From: JASLPR01 sp964496475 | GTDB taxonomy: Bacteria > Chloroflexota > UBA11872 > VXNJ01 | Assembly (NCBI GenBank): GCA_964496475.1 | Contig: CAZBZS010000023.1 | Location: forward strand, 1-33,554 | Reading direction: 5' to 3' | DNA length: 33,554 bases | Made by a program: the position numbers and the translations under genes | In this document: piece after piece, positions 24,703 to 33,468 of the stretch | Position numbering within the stretch: position 1 is the stretch's first letter | How the letters are laid out: every line of letters starts with the position of its first letter | The notes under the pieces: generated by a model | What the model was told of the DNA's origin: nothing | What the model saw: only the letters and a program-made list of their open reading frames with translations | The model's database searches: none

Positions 24703-25461
24703 ATGCGATTAGTGGACAAGGTCGCCGGTATCACCGGGGCAGCGTCAGGGATCGGGCGGGCGACGGCGCTGGCCTTCGCTCGAGAGGGGGCCGAAGTGGC
24801 GGTGTGCGATCTCGACGAGGAAGCCCTGGAGGAAACGGCCGCCGCGGTCCGGGAACACGGTCGCCGCGCTCACATCCGGAAGCTGGACGTGACGGATACG
24901 ACGGCGTTACGGGGATTCATGAACGAGGTGGTAGTCGAGTTCGGGCGGTTGGATATCTGGATGGGTAACGCGGGCATGTCAACGACCGGTCCGGCAGAAG
25001 AGATGACCGAAAGCCATTGGCGGCAGGTGTTCGAGGTGAATCAGAATGCGGTTTTCTTCGGCGCGCAGGCGGCGGGCCGGCATATGCTGGCGCAGGGGAG
25101 TGGATCGATCATCAACACGGCGTCGATGTACGGTCTTCGGGCGATGGCGGGTAAAATTGCGTATTGCGCGTCCAAGGCGGCGGTGGTGATGATGTCGCAG
25201 GTGCTGGCTGTGGAGTGGGCGGACCGAGGCGTGCGGGTAAATGCGGTGGCGCCGGGATATGCGGACACGGGCATGTTTCGGCTCAGTAAAGAGCTGACGC
25301 CCGAGGTGCTGGAGAATAAGTTGAGCGAAGTGCCGATGGGGCGGTTGGTGCGTCCGGAGGAGATTGCCGAGGCGTGCGTGTTCCTGGCTTCGGATGAGTC
25401 GTCGGCGGTTACCGGTCTTGCTCTGACGGTGGATGCGGGTTGGACGGCGAGGGGAGCCTAA
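24703..25461 (+). CDS. Short-chain dehydrogenase/reductase (SDR)
   Basis: 252 residues, classical SDR length. The cofactor motif T-G-A-A-S-G-I-G is at 11-18, D36 at the end of strand 2 favours NAD over NADP, and N-A-G is at 89-91. The catalytic set N115, S141, Y154 and K158 (Y-C-A-S-K) is complete. The P-G sequence after A-V-A and the C-terminal T-V-D-A-G-W are standard. GGAAGG lies upstream of ATG 24703. Enzymes of this type act on sugars, polyols and 3-oxo compounds. The neighbourhood suggests a sugar such as L-fucose or L-rhamnose, but that is inference. Confidence 0.9.
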   Translation: MRLVDKVAGITGAASGIGRATALAFAREGAEVAVCDLDEEALEETAAAVREHGRRAHIRKLDVTDTTALRGFMNEVVVEFGRLDIWMGNAGMSTTGPAEEMTESHWRQVFEVNQNAVFFGAQAAGRHMLAQGSGSIINTASMYGLRAMAGKIAYCASKAAVVMMSQVLAVEWADRGVRVNAVAPGYADTGMFRLSKELTPEVLENKLSEVPMGRLVRPEEIAEACVFLASDESSAVTGLALTVDAGWTARGA

Positions 25462-25640
25462 ATGCCCAGTTTTAGTCCCATTAGGCGTTCATGGCATGCT
25501 TGCCGAGCGTCTGGGGCCGCCGAGGCTGAACTATGTTCCCCACCGACCTTGCTCGTAAGAACGGTCGTCGGCGACGAGCCGCCGAGCGCGGTGTTGGGTC
25601 TTCGTTGATTGTAGGACTTCTGCGAGAGGGGAAGCGCGTT
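25458..25640 (-). pseudogene. Integrase-core transposase C-terminal fragment
   Basis: The minus-strand frame ending at 25458 contains Y-N-Q-R-R-P-N-T-A-L-G-G-S-S-P, the C-terminal signature of DDE integrase-core transposases of the IS3/IS481 kind (Y-N-x-x-R-P-H-S-A-L-G). The catalytic core is missing. It lies directly after another transposase tail (25718-25987), so two different insertions decayed here. The upper limit given is approximate. Confidence 0.6.
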
Positions 25641-25717
25641 GACCGGGACGGCGGTTCGCGAGGGTGCGAGGCGCCGCTTCGACCTCAGTGCCGTTCCATC
25701 CCTAGCTGTACTTCCCG

Positions 25718-25987
25718 TCAATGTTGTTGACACAGTCGCTCGACGGGGGTTCGACCTCTGAGGCCGAAATGGGGTCGGGCACGACTGTAGCGGTGAACGA
25801 ACCGGGGAAGCTCGAAGAGGCGCTGAGAGTTGTCGCAATAGGGCCTAAGGTAGGCCAACTCACGTAGCAGGATGTGGATGAAGGCTTTGGCCTTGCCGTT
25901 GGTCTGGGGCCGGGAGGGACGGGTACGTTTGGGGGTGATCCCCTCGGTGTTCGTGTCGCCAACGTAGCCATCCGTTGATCTCCTCAC
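25718..25987 (-). pseudogene. IS481-type transposase C-terminal fragment
   Basis: Contains K-R-T-R-P-S-R-P-Q-T-N-G-K-A, then F-I-H-I-L-L-R-E-L-A-Y, then R-P-H-F-G-L-R-G-R-T-P. This is the end of an IS481-family DDE transposase, including the region around the catalytic glutamate but not the two upstream aspartates. About 70 residues remain of an expected 300 or more. No terminal inverted repeats could be identified. The fragment marks an old insertion between the SDR gene and the aldo/keto reductase. Confidence 0.7.
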
Positions 25988-26223
25988 GCATCCTCATTCG
26001 CAGAGTCAATTCTGCGCGCGAAGTGTCCGTTGTCATGTTGGCAGAGAGAGAGTCGTGGAATAATCGGCGCGGTCGAAGACGCTCGGTGGGAACGCGTGCT
26101 CTCGTCTGTTTTCGCGGGCCGCTAATATGAATCCGACTTGGCGCAAGAATCCCAATTCTGGCTTCTGGAATATGACAGGGAAGAAGGTTTCTGATAGCTG
26201 ACTCATTCCCAACGGTTCCCCAG

Positions 26224-27132
26224 GTGACGCTTGGCCGGAGCGATATTCCCTCCACCAAGCTCGGCCTCGGCACCGCCAACTGGATTGCCCGGACGCCCGA
26301 CGATAACTTCCTATCGATCATGCGAGAGGCATTCCGGCTGGGGATCCGGCATCTCGATACCGCACCATCCTACGAGCAGGAACGTTTCGCGCGCCTGCTG
26401 CGCGAAGCCGATCCTCCGGACGATGTTCTCATCGTTACAAAGGTGGGGCGTTTGAGGAAGCCGGATGGTGGCGTGGAGACCAACTTCGATCCGGACCTGG
26501 CCGAACGGACCGTCAATTTGAATCTCGAACAGTTGGGCATGGATTCGCTACCTATCGTGCTTTTGCACGACTGCTTCGCTGACGACCTCCCGCTGATCAT
26601 GGGCAACGGCGGCACGCTGGACCGTCTGCGAACCCTGCAGTCACAGGGGATTGTTGGCGCGGTCGGTGTCGCGACCGGACACGCGGAGACCGTGGCGCTC
26701 GCTGCCGAAAGCCGCGAGTTCGATATCATCCAGAGTTACCACCTCTACACACTGTTGAACCGCATAGCAGCCAAACGGATATATCCGGCCACCCGCAAGC
26801 ATAATCTCGGCGTTGTAAACCTGAGCCCTCTAGCGGGCAACATCCTCGCGACCGGCGCGGTCGAAGACGCCGTGTACAGCTACCGGCCGGCTTCCGAGGC
26901 CGTTCTCAGTGAGGTCCGCCGGATGGAGCGCCAATGCGCCAAGAAAGGAGTCTCGCTACCCATCGCAGCGCTAACTCACTCGCTGACCTGTCGCGATGTT
27001 CACGTGACCGTCATTGGCCCGGTTTCGGTGGAGGAACTTCGGGAAGACGTTGCAGCCCTGGATCCCCGGTTGACTGCGCAGGAACTCTCTGCCATAGCCT
27101 CAGAAACGGATCATCCCACCCGCTGGGGATAG
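26224..27132 (+). CDS. Aldo/keto reductase, aldose-dehydrogenase-like
   Basis: 302 residues. The tetrad is complete: D45 and Y50 in H-L-D-T-A-P-S-Y, K73 in V-T-K-V-G, and H115 in L-L-H-D. The sequence G-L-G-T-A-N near the start and the absence of the long W-G-V-S-N loop resemble the D-threo-aldose/L-fucose dehydrogenase branch rather than the enzyme at 6263-7249. If so, it would oxidise L-fucose or a similar aldose to its lactone, the substrate of lactonases like the one at 2535-3386. Start GTG 26224 is forced by a nearby upstream stop; its ribosome site is poor. Confidence 0.85.
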   Translation: MTLGRSDIPSTKLGLGTANWIARTPDDNFLSIMREAFRLGIRHLDTAPSYEQERFARLLREADPPDDVLIVTKVGRLRKPDGGVETNFDPDLAERTVNLNLEQLGMDSLPIVLLHDCFADDLPLIMGNGGTLDRLRTLQSQGIVGAVGVATGHAETVALAAESREFDIIQSYHLYTLLNRIAAKRIYPATRKHNLGVVNLSPLAGNILATGAVEDAVYSYRPASEAVLSEVRRMERQCAKKGVSLPIAALTHSLTCRDVHVTVIGPVSVEELREDVAALDPRLTAQELSAIASETDHPTRWG

Positions 27133-27268
27133 CGCACCGCCTCCCATCGAATACCGTGTTCTCTCACGCTTTCAGTGGCGTTCCCACCCGGTCATGGCGA
27201 TCGCGCTCCCCGCAGATTAATAGTCGCAAGCAGGGCCCCCAGGTGATCGTCCCGGTTCAGCGTTTCAG

Positions 27269-28327
27269 CTAGCCAGCAAAATCAAGGGATATCTTGTAGG
27301 CCTCACGGTTTCGGATAAGCCGCAAGGCTTCCTCAATCTCCTCAAAACGCATCCGGTGAGTCACAAGCTCCTCCACTCCCGCCAATCCATGTTTCCAGTA
27401 TGAGAGGGCGGCTTGATGGACATCAGCCTCGCGGGTATTCGGGTACTTGATCCACCAGTTACGCCCGTTTCTCACCCACTCCAGCTTGAGTTCCTGGGTC
27501 GGCAGTGCCCCGTACAGGTTCACACAGCCGCCCTTAGCCACCAATCGCAGCGACAGATTGATCAAGTCGTTGTCGCCGACCGCCTCTATCACATAGTCGA
27601 AGCCGCGCCCGTCGGTCAGCTGACTTGCCCGAGCACCCGCATCATCTTCGGAGGTATTGATCACCGCATCGGCCCCCAGCTTGAGGGCCGTTTCCAGCGG
27701 CTCGGCTCGCCGCCCGAGCGTGACGACCTGGGAGCAACCGGTCAGTCGGGCCGCCCGGGTAAAGCAGAGGCCCACCACTCCACTGCCGATCACCAGGACG
27801 GAGGGGTTTGGCTTGTCGACCACGTCGAGCAGGGCTCCCAGAGTCTCTTTGAAGGTAATGAATATGCCCGAATGATGGGGGTCAAAGCCCGGGGGGACCA
27901 CCTGCTGAGTGGCCGCGAACAGTGGCAGCGCCGACTGCTCGCCCGGAGGTGTATCTCCTTCAATCGCGGTGGCGTCCGCGACCAGGCCCCAGGTCGCCAT
28001 TCCGCCCCAGGCCGAATGGACGCCATCGATGGGTTCGTGCGGACGCACCAGGGTCGGTTTGAGTACTAGATCACCTGTCGCGAAATTCCGGACTTCTGGG
28101 CCACATTCGACGACTTCACCAATCCCTTCATGCCCCAGCACGAATGGATACGGCGGCAACGACGGGAAACTTCCATCGAGGAGGTGACTATCGGTGCCGC
28201 TGCATATGCCGCAAGCCAGAACCCGAACGACGGCCTCATACGGGCCTGGCTCCGGGCACGGAAGGTCGCGAAAACCCAGTTCGTCGCGTGCCGTTACGAC
28301 GACGGCGCGGGCGTGTTCTCGGTCCAA
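27269..28327 (-). CDS. Zinc-dependent MDR alcohol/sugar dehydrogenase
   Basis: 352 residues of the medium-chain dehydrogenase family. The catalytic zinc site is present: C39 in A-C-G-I-C and H66-E67 in L-G-H-E-G. The NAD-binding G-S-G-V-V-G is at 181-186. The four-cysteine structural-zinc lobe found in most ADHs near residues 90-110 is absent. TTG 28327 is the start; GGAGGA lies about 10 bases upstream and overlaps the end of the previous gene region. It is 17 bases downstream of another MDR gene and belongs to the sugar ABC operon at 32755-27269, so it probably oxidises the imported sugar or its product. Confidence 0.88.
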   Translation of the reverse strand: MDREHARAVVVTARDELGFRDLPCPEPGPYEAVVRVLACGICSGTDSHLLDGSFPSLPPYPFVLGHEGIGEVVECGPEVRNFATGDLVLKPTLVRPHEPIDGVHSAWGGMATWGLVADATAIEGDTPPGEQSALPLFAATQQVVPPGFDPHHSGIFITFKETLGALLDVVDKPNPSVLVIGSGVVGLCFTRAARLTGCSQVVTLGRRAEPLETALKLGADAVINTSEDDAGARASQLTDGRGFDYVIEAVGDNDLINLSLRLVAKGGCVNLYGALPTQELKLEWVRNGRNWWIKYPNTREADVHQAALSYWKHGLAGVEELVTHRMRFEEIEEALRLIRNREAYKISLDFAG

Positions 28328-28344
28328 AATATCAAATCCTCCGG

Positions 28345-29364
28345 CTACCAGCGGATGAACATGCCCATAACGTCGTTGGGCTTCTCAAGCATCAAGGAGA
28401 AGGCTTCGGGAGCGTGATCGATATCCCAAACGTGTGAAATGAGTCCCTGGATCTCGAGACGCCCCTCAGACATCAGCCGGAGAGCTTCCCGTGATCCCGA
28501 AATATCGAATCCGCACGGGAACGTCATAGTGAGCCGACGGCGGTGGGCAGCGGCGAAATCAACCGGAATCGGGTCTGGGAAAAAGCCTTGCATGCAAAGC
28601 CTGCCGGGCTTCACGTACTCGTTGCATTCTCCGCGGACGATCTCCATGCAGAGACCAAACAAATCGCTCCGTCCGGTGCAGTCGAACACGACGTCGGCGC
28701 CCGCCTCCTGCGCCTGGTGCACGATCGGAACAAGGTCCTCAGCGGCGGAGTTGACAGCGATATCGGCGCTGTAGTTTCGGGAAAGTTCCACCCGCTGCTC
28801 GAGGACGTCCACGCCGATCACCCGCGCCCCACGGATACGGCAAAGCTGCGCCGCCATCTGGCCGATCATCCCCTGTCCAAGGACCACCACAAGGTCGCCC
28901 GGCGCCACCCCCGTGAGGTTGCGTCCGACCATTGGGACCGCCACGAGAGCCGTCATTGCCGCATCTTGCGATGCAACGCCTTCGGGGATCTTGATCGCGG
29001 CTTCCTGAGTGCAACAGCCGTAAGCTGTATATGCCCCTCCTCGACCGACCAGTCGCCCGTCCCGCGCAATTCGGGTGCCCCCACTCAAACCGGTACCAAC
29101 GAATACACGGTCTCCAACCTTGAGGTCGCGCACTTCTGAGCCTGTTTCCTCCACGATCCCCACCCGCTGATAACCGTAGATGTACGGATAGCGCTCCTGG
29201 GCGCCCGGGTAACGTCCCAAGAGCATCCAGCCATCGGTCCCAACGCTTATTCCGGTGACCTCCGTACGAATCAAAACCTCGCCCGGGCCGGGCGGCGGAA
29301 TCTCCACGTCGTCCCAGATTTCCACCTCGCGAATGCCCGCGAATACTATGGCCTTCGATTTCAC
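28345..29364 (-). CDS. MDR-family dehydrogenase lacking the catalytic zinc ligands
   Basis: 339 residues with the MDR fold: GroES-like first half and a Rossmann domain with G-Q-G-M-I-G. Where zinc enzymes have Cys-Gly-x-x, this one has T37-G-I-S-V-G-T-D, and where they have Gly-His-Glu it has G-Y65-Q66. All three usual catalytic-zinc positions are therefore replaced, as in the bacteriochlorophyllide-dehydrogenase (BchC)-like branch. It keeps normal length and an intact frame, so it is probably functional with a different mechanism. GTG 29364 start. It sits in an operon between the MalG-type permease and the zinc MDR. Confidence 0.87.
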   Translation of the reverse strand: MKSKAIVFAGIREVEIWDDVEIPPPGPGEVLIRTEVTGISVGTDGWMLLGRYPGAQERYPYIYGYQRVGIVEETGSEVRDLKVGDRVFVGTGLSGGTRIARDGRLVGRGGAYTAYGCCTQEAAIKIPEGVASQDAAMTALVAVPMVGRNLTGVAPGDLVVVLGQGMIGQMAAQLCRIRGARVIGVDVLEQRVELSRNYSADIAVNSAAEDLVPIVHQAQEAGADVVFDCTGRSDLFGLCMEIVRGECNEYVKPGRLCMQGFFPDPIPVDFAAAHRRRLTMTFPCGFDISGSREALRLMSEGRLEIQGLISHVWDIDHAPEAFSLMLEKPNDVMGMFIRW

Positions 29365-29427
29365 GATAATGCGGCCCTGTCCTCTAGTTTCACCGCCGCC
29401 AGTCGCGTCGTGGAACCAGCAGGCTAG

Positions 29428-30228
29428 CTAATCCTTTATACCCGTAAGTGCGATTCCCTGCACGAAATAGCGCTGAGCGAATAAGAACACGATGACAACC
29501 GGTAAAACCGATATGGTGGTTGCAACCATCATGAGGTTCCAGTAGACGACGTACTCGCCCCGGAAAAAGGCGAGGCCGACAGGTAGCGTCGTTTTGTCCA
29601 GCGAGTTGATCACCACCAGCGGCCATAAGAAGTCATTCCATCCAAACATGAACACAAATATCCCGATTGTGGCCAGGGCGGGTTTTGATAATGGCAGAAT
29701 TATCTGCCAAAAGATTCGTAGGTAACCCGCCCCGTCGATCCTGGCCGCGTCCTCAAGCTCTTCTGGGATGGTCATAAAGAACTGTCTGAGAAAAAACGTC
29801 GCAAATGCGCTGAACAGATTCGGAACGATGATCCCCTGGTACGTGTCTACCCACTCCAGCCGGTTCACCAAAACATAGACCGGGATAAGAACCACGTGAT
29901 AGGGGATCATCATCGTGGCGAGATATCCGATGAAGATCTGATTTCGGAAGGGGAACTTGAGTCGTGCAAATGCGTAGGCGGCCATGGACGCAAACAGGAC
30001 TTGCCCGACGGTGATCGAGACCGCGACGATGGCGCTGTTAGCCATAAACCGCCCGATCGGCAAAATGTTCCAGACGAACGAGAAGTTCCCCCAGACAAAC
30101 GGCTCAGGAATCCACTCCGGCGGAAAAAGGTAGGCCTGCATATCCGACTTCAAGGCCGTGGTAAGCATCCAGAGAAACGGCACGATCATCACGACGCTGC
30201 CAGCGCTCAGGACCAGGTAGGAGAGCAC
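29428..30228 (-). CDS. Sugar ABC transporter permease, MalG type (cluster 2)
   Basis: 266 residues from GTG 30228, six membrane helices, EAA loop E-D-A-A-R-I-D-G-A-G-Y-L. It forms the partner of the MalF-type permease directly upstream. The frame stays open about 40 codons further upstream and overlaps the end of that gene. It encodes a basic stretch (R-R-R-K-A-R-R-E) that looks like a genuine cytoplasmic N-terminus. However, that stretch holds no ATG, GTG or TTG, so an ATT/ATC/CTG start or a sequence error is possible. Confidence 0.87.
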   Translation of the reverse strand: MLSYLVLSAGSVVMIVPFLWMLTTALKSDMQAYLFPPEWIPEPFVWGNFSFVWNILPIGRFMANSAIVAVSITVGQVLFASMAAYAFARLKFPFRNQIFIGYLATMMIPYHVVLIPVYVLVNRLEWVDTYQGIIVPNLFSAFATFFLRQFFMTIPEELEDAARIDGAGYLRIFWQIILPLSKPALATIGIFVFMFGWNDFLWPLVVINSLDKTTLPVGLAFFRGEYVVYWNLMMVATTISVLPVVIVFLFAQRYFVQGIALTGIKD

Positions 30229-30316
30229 CTTGAGCAGAACCTCTCGTCGAGCTTTCCTGCGCCGGGCGGCGCGGACCTGCTCGCCGGATGGGATTACTAC
30301 CAGAGGGGTGGATTGC

Positions 30317-31312
30317 TCAGCGATAGAACACCCAATTCCTCTGCGTCAACCACTGACCCAAGGTGACGATGAATATCAGCACACAGAGAAACCAAGCGAT
30401 CGCTGAGGCATAACCCATAGCTGCCCACTCGAATGCGTTTTCGTAAAGGTAGTACACAAGTGTCACGGTAGATCGGGCGGGCCCGCCGCTGGTCATGATG
30501 TAGGACTGCTCGAAGACTTGAAAGGCCCCGATCATCGAGATCACCAAGACGAAAAAGATTGAAGGAGTCAGCAAAGGCAAGGTGACGTGGCGGAAAAGGC
30601 GCCAGCGCCCCGCGCCATCAATCATGGCAGCCTCGTAATAGTGCTGCGGGACTCCCTGGAGGCCGGCCAGAAATATGACCATGTTGTATCCCAGTCGCTG
30701 CCACACGCTCATCAAGATGATCGCCGGCATCGCCCACCCCGGATCTTGCAGCCACGGCGGACCCGAAAATGGAAGATGCAGCGTATCGAAGACGGTGTTT
30801 AGCAAGTAGTTGAGCATCCCGAATTCATAGTTGTAGACCCAGCGGAACATCAGTCCTACCGCAATCGTCGAGGACACTACCGGGATAAAGTACACAGCCC
30901 GGAAGAAACTGATTCCGCGGATCTTCGCATTCATCGCGAGTGCGAGCATGAGCGCCCCGACGATGCTAAGCGGAACATATCCGCCCAGGTAGATAAGGGT
31001 CACCCCAAGGGCGTGCTGGGCGTCGGGGTCTACGATCAAGCGCCTGTAGTTGACGAGGCCTGTGAACTCGGGTGGATTTAGCAGGTTCCACTCGTGGAGC
31101 GAAATCCACAGCGAGGCGAACACAGGGCCCACGGTGAAAACCAGTATCCCGATCAGACTGGGCAGAAGGAATAACGCCGCCACGACCGCTTGATGGCGGG
31201 CGTCGCGGCCCCATCGGTTCCTGAATGGGGCTCTACGGATCACGGCGTAAATGATCTCCTGCCGCCAACTGCTCGTGGCAGGCCCGGCTACTCGTGCCGC
31301 CGGACCTGCCAC
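30317..31312 (-). CDS. Sugar ABC transporter permease, MalF type (cluster 2)
   Basis: 331 residues with a cytoplasmic leader of about 40 residues, six helices, and EAA loop Y-E-A-A-M-I-D-G-A-G-R-W near 225. GTG 31312 has AGGA 7-8 bases upstream and starts 9 bases after the binding-protein stop, which shows tight operon packing. F-F-R-A-V-Y-F-I-P-V-V-S-S near 140 is standard for CUT1 MalF-type subunits. Confidence 0.9.
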   Translation of the reverse strand: MAGPAARVAGPATSSWRQEIIYAVIRRAPFRNRWGRDARHQAVVAALFLLPSLIGILVFTVGPVFASLWISLHEWNLLNPPEFTGLVNYRRLIVDPDAQHALGVTLIYLGGYVPLSIVGALMLALAMNAKIRGISFFRAVYFIPVVSSTIAVGLMFRWVYNYEFGMLNYLLNTVFDTLHLPFSGPPWLQDPGWAMPAIILMSVWQRLGYNMVIFLAGLQGVPQHYYEAAMIDGAGRWRLFRHVTLPLLTPSIFFVLVISMIGAFQVFEQSYIMTSGGPARSTVTLVYYLYENAFEWAAMGYASAIAWFLCVLIFIVTLGQWLTQRNWVFYR

Positions 31313-31321
31313 CCTGGATTC

Positions 31322-32755
31322 CTATCTGGACACCACCGCCGCACCCCCGGCCTCAATGATCGGATTCTGCTCCGCCGCCGCTGCGGTGAGGCCCTCCTCA
31401 GCCGTGATCTGACCCAGGAAGATCTGGTCAAGATACTTCTTGGTGATTGCGACGATCTGGTTGTAATCGGGGTGGGCCCACTGGTAGGAGAATTCCGTAT
31501 TGTCGAGGAAGAACTGCTGGTTCCGTGGGTTGTCCGGGTTCAGCATCGACCTGGCGCAACTCTGACGCCCGCAAATGCCGCGACTCGGGGTGCCCACCAT
31601 ATTCCGGAGATATGCGCCGCTGGAATAGAGGTCGACGAACTGCCAGGACTCCTCGACGAACTCCGTTCCCTTCATTATCGAGAAGCCGCCACCGGCAAGC
31701 TCGTTGGCGTGCTCCTGCCATACGGGGAGGAAGGCCAGATCCCAGCTGAACTTGCCCCCACCGTGCGGACTGCCCACTCGCTGTTTCATTGTCTGGACTC
31801 CGGATGGGTTGCCAAACCTGAACGTGGCCTTGCCGGTCTCCCACAACGGCGTATCGACCTGCTGGTCCGGACTCGGCAACAGTCCTTCGTTAAGCCGGAG
31901 ATCGGCCCATGCCTGAATGACCTCAATCGACTCGGGCATATCGAGCCCCGATTTCGCGCCGTCCAGCGTTAGATAACCGCCAAGGTTGGTGGCCAAGAAG
32001 GCCTGCAGCCGGTGATCGGCAGAAGGCATCATCAGGGAGCCGAAGGTCGTTACTCGGTCTCCGTCCCGTTCGGTGGTCTTACGAAGGGTCTCGACGAATA
32101 CGTCCCATGTGTACGTGCCATCAGCCGGCAACTCCGTGCCCGCCTTCTCAAGGATGTCCTCGTTGACGTAGAGCAGATACGTGGAGAGGTCATAGGGCAA
32201 GCCGTAGGTCCTGCCGGCTTCATCCTTGTAGCCCGCCAGATTTACCGGCCAGAAATCCTCCAGGTCGTTGTTGTCCCGCTTGGCGAAATCGTCCAGCGCA
32301 ATCAGAGAGCCCTGCCGGATGTACTGTTGCGAGTACATAGTCACCATGCCGGCTACGTCCGGCACCGTGCCGGCCGCCGCCCGGGTCTGCAGCTTGGTCC
32401 AGTATTCGCCCCAGGGAACGTTCTGCCATTCGATCGAGATGTGCGGCAGCGCGTCCTTTGCGTCGTCCAAACCCTGCTGCCACGTGCCAAGGTCTTCCAA
32501 TGTTGCCCAGAACGTAAACTCGAGAGTGACGTCCTTCGGTTTGGCCGGCGCCACCTCGACGATTTTCTCGACTTCCTTCACGATCTCGACCGGGACTTCC
32601 TTTTCGACGGTGATGATGCGTTCGACCGGGACTTCCTGAATGACAGTTTTTTCTATGGTGGTGGCCTCACCACAGGCAGCTAGTGCCATCGAAGACATGC
32701 CCCCTCCCAACACGAGCCCCGTGCGAATCAGATGTCGCCTGCTTAAATTTTTCAT
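31322..32755 (-). CDS. Sugar ABC transporter substrate-binding lipoprotein (cluster 2)
   Basis: 477 residues. A twin-arginine-like leader (S-R-R-H-L-I at 5-10) and lipobox L-A-A-C (cysteine 28) predict export and lipid anchoring. Residues 30-70 are a Val/Glu/Lys repeat tether like that of the cluster 1 binding protein, though the two proteins are otherwise quite different. The mature part is solute-binding family 1, starting L-E-F-T-F-W, with Y-G-L-P-Y-D near 185. GGAAGGAA lies 9 bases before ATG 32755. It heads the operon of two permeases and two dehydrogenases; no ATPase is present. Confidence 0.9.
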   Translation of the reverse strand: MKNLSRRHLIRTGLVLGGGMSSMALAACGEATTIEKTVIQEVPVERIITVEKEVPVEIVKEVEKIVEVAPAKPKDVTLEFTFWATLEDLGTWQQGLDDAKDALPHISIEWQNVPWGEYWTKLQTRAAAGTVPDVAGMVTMYSQQYIRQGSLIALDDFAKRDNNDLEDFWPVNLAGYKDEAGRTYGLPYDLSTYLLYVNEDILEKAGTELPADGTYTWDVFVETLRKTTERDGDRVTTFGSLMMPSADHRLQAFLATNLGGYLTLDGAKSGLDMPESIEVIQAWADLRLNEGLLPSPDQQVDTPLWETGKATFRFGNPSGVQTMKQRVGSPHGGGKFSWDLAFLPVWQEHANELAGGGFSIMKGTEFVEESWQFVDLYSSGAYLRNMVGTPSRGICGRQSCARSMLNPDNPRNQQFFLDNTEFSYQWAHPDYNQIVAITKKYLDQIFLGQITAEEGLTAAAAEQNPIIEAGGAAVVSR

Positions 32756-33468
32756 CGATCCAAATTCCTTCCGCTGACTTCGTCCCGTTTATTCACGTCG
32801 CCTGTCGCTGCCGACCAAGGCCCATGTAGTCTATACACCCGGAATCGCTTTCCACATGTAAGCTTTGCCGCGACCACCCCCTCTTAGTTCAGCCCAGTCC
32901 ATCTGCACCCGAGGCGTTGACGCGCCACGAGTGAACCACCATCGGCCTTGGGTAGGGACCGTGCTATACGGAGTACTCCATAGCCGACCTTAGCCGCGAG
33001 CTTACTACTTAGTTCGATGTCTCCGAGGCCGTCGCTCGTAACGTGCAAAAAGTCCACGTCCGGTGCGAAGAATCCGATCATGCCGCGAATCGGTGCTAAT
33101 GAAGCAGGCCCCAAGGGTGCAAAAGCTCAACCGGGATCAGCAGGACCCGGGGTGTCTTCCGTACTGACCTAGCGGCCTGCCTCTACTTCGGCGGCGCTCC
33201 CATGCATTGTGGATGCGCGGTTGTTGCCCAGCCTTGCCGAACAAAGCAACGACAGTGTGGCAGGCGCCGTCCAAGTTCTTGGCCACATGATGGGAATGGT
33301 CGGCCCCGTCCTGTCTACTTCGACGAGGTCGGGAAAGGGTAGGACTGCGGTGATCTCACCGAGATGGAATTTCTCAATCCGATCGCATTGGGGTTTAGGG
33401 GTCGGAGTCGACGGATCCCGGATGGCCCCGCGGCGGCCGGTCGGGGAATACGGGCGGGAAAGGCGGGG
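32756..33468. other. Intergenic region, no convincing gene
   Basis: About 710 bases upstream of the cluster 2 binding-protein gene. Frames at 32884-33114 (minus, 76 codons) and 33209-33472 (plus, 87 codons) are open but show no domain and no ribosome site. The promoter of the ABC operon must lie at the lower-coordinate end. I saw no tRNA, repeat array or strong terminator. Confidence 0.5.

Noticed and set aside
27413..28069. 218-codon plus-strand frame
   Set aside because: Antisense to the zinc MDR gene, which has full catalytic motifs.
32884..33114. 76-codon minus-strand frame in the right-hand gap
   Set aside because: Some hydrophobic patterning but no recognisable domain, no ribosome site and no operon context.
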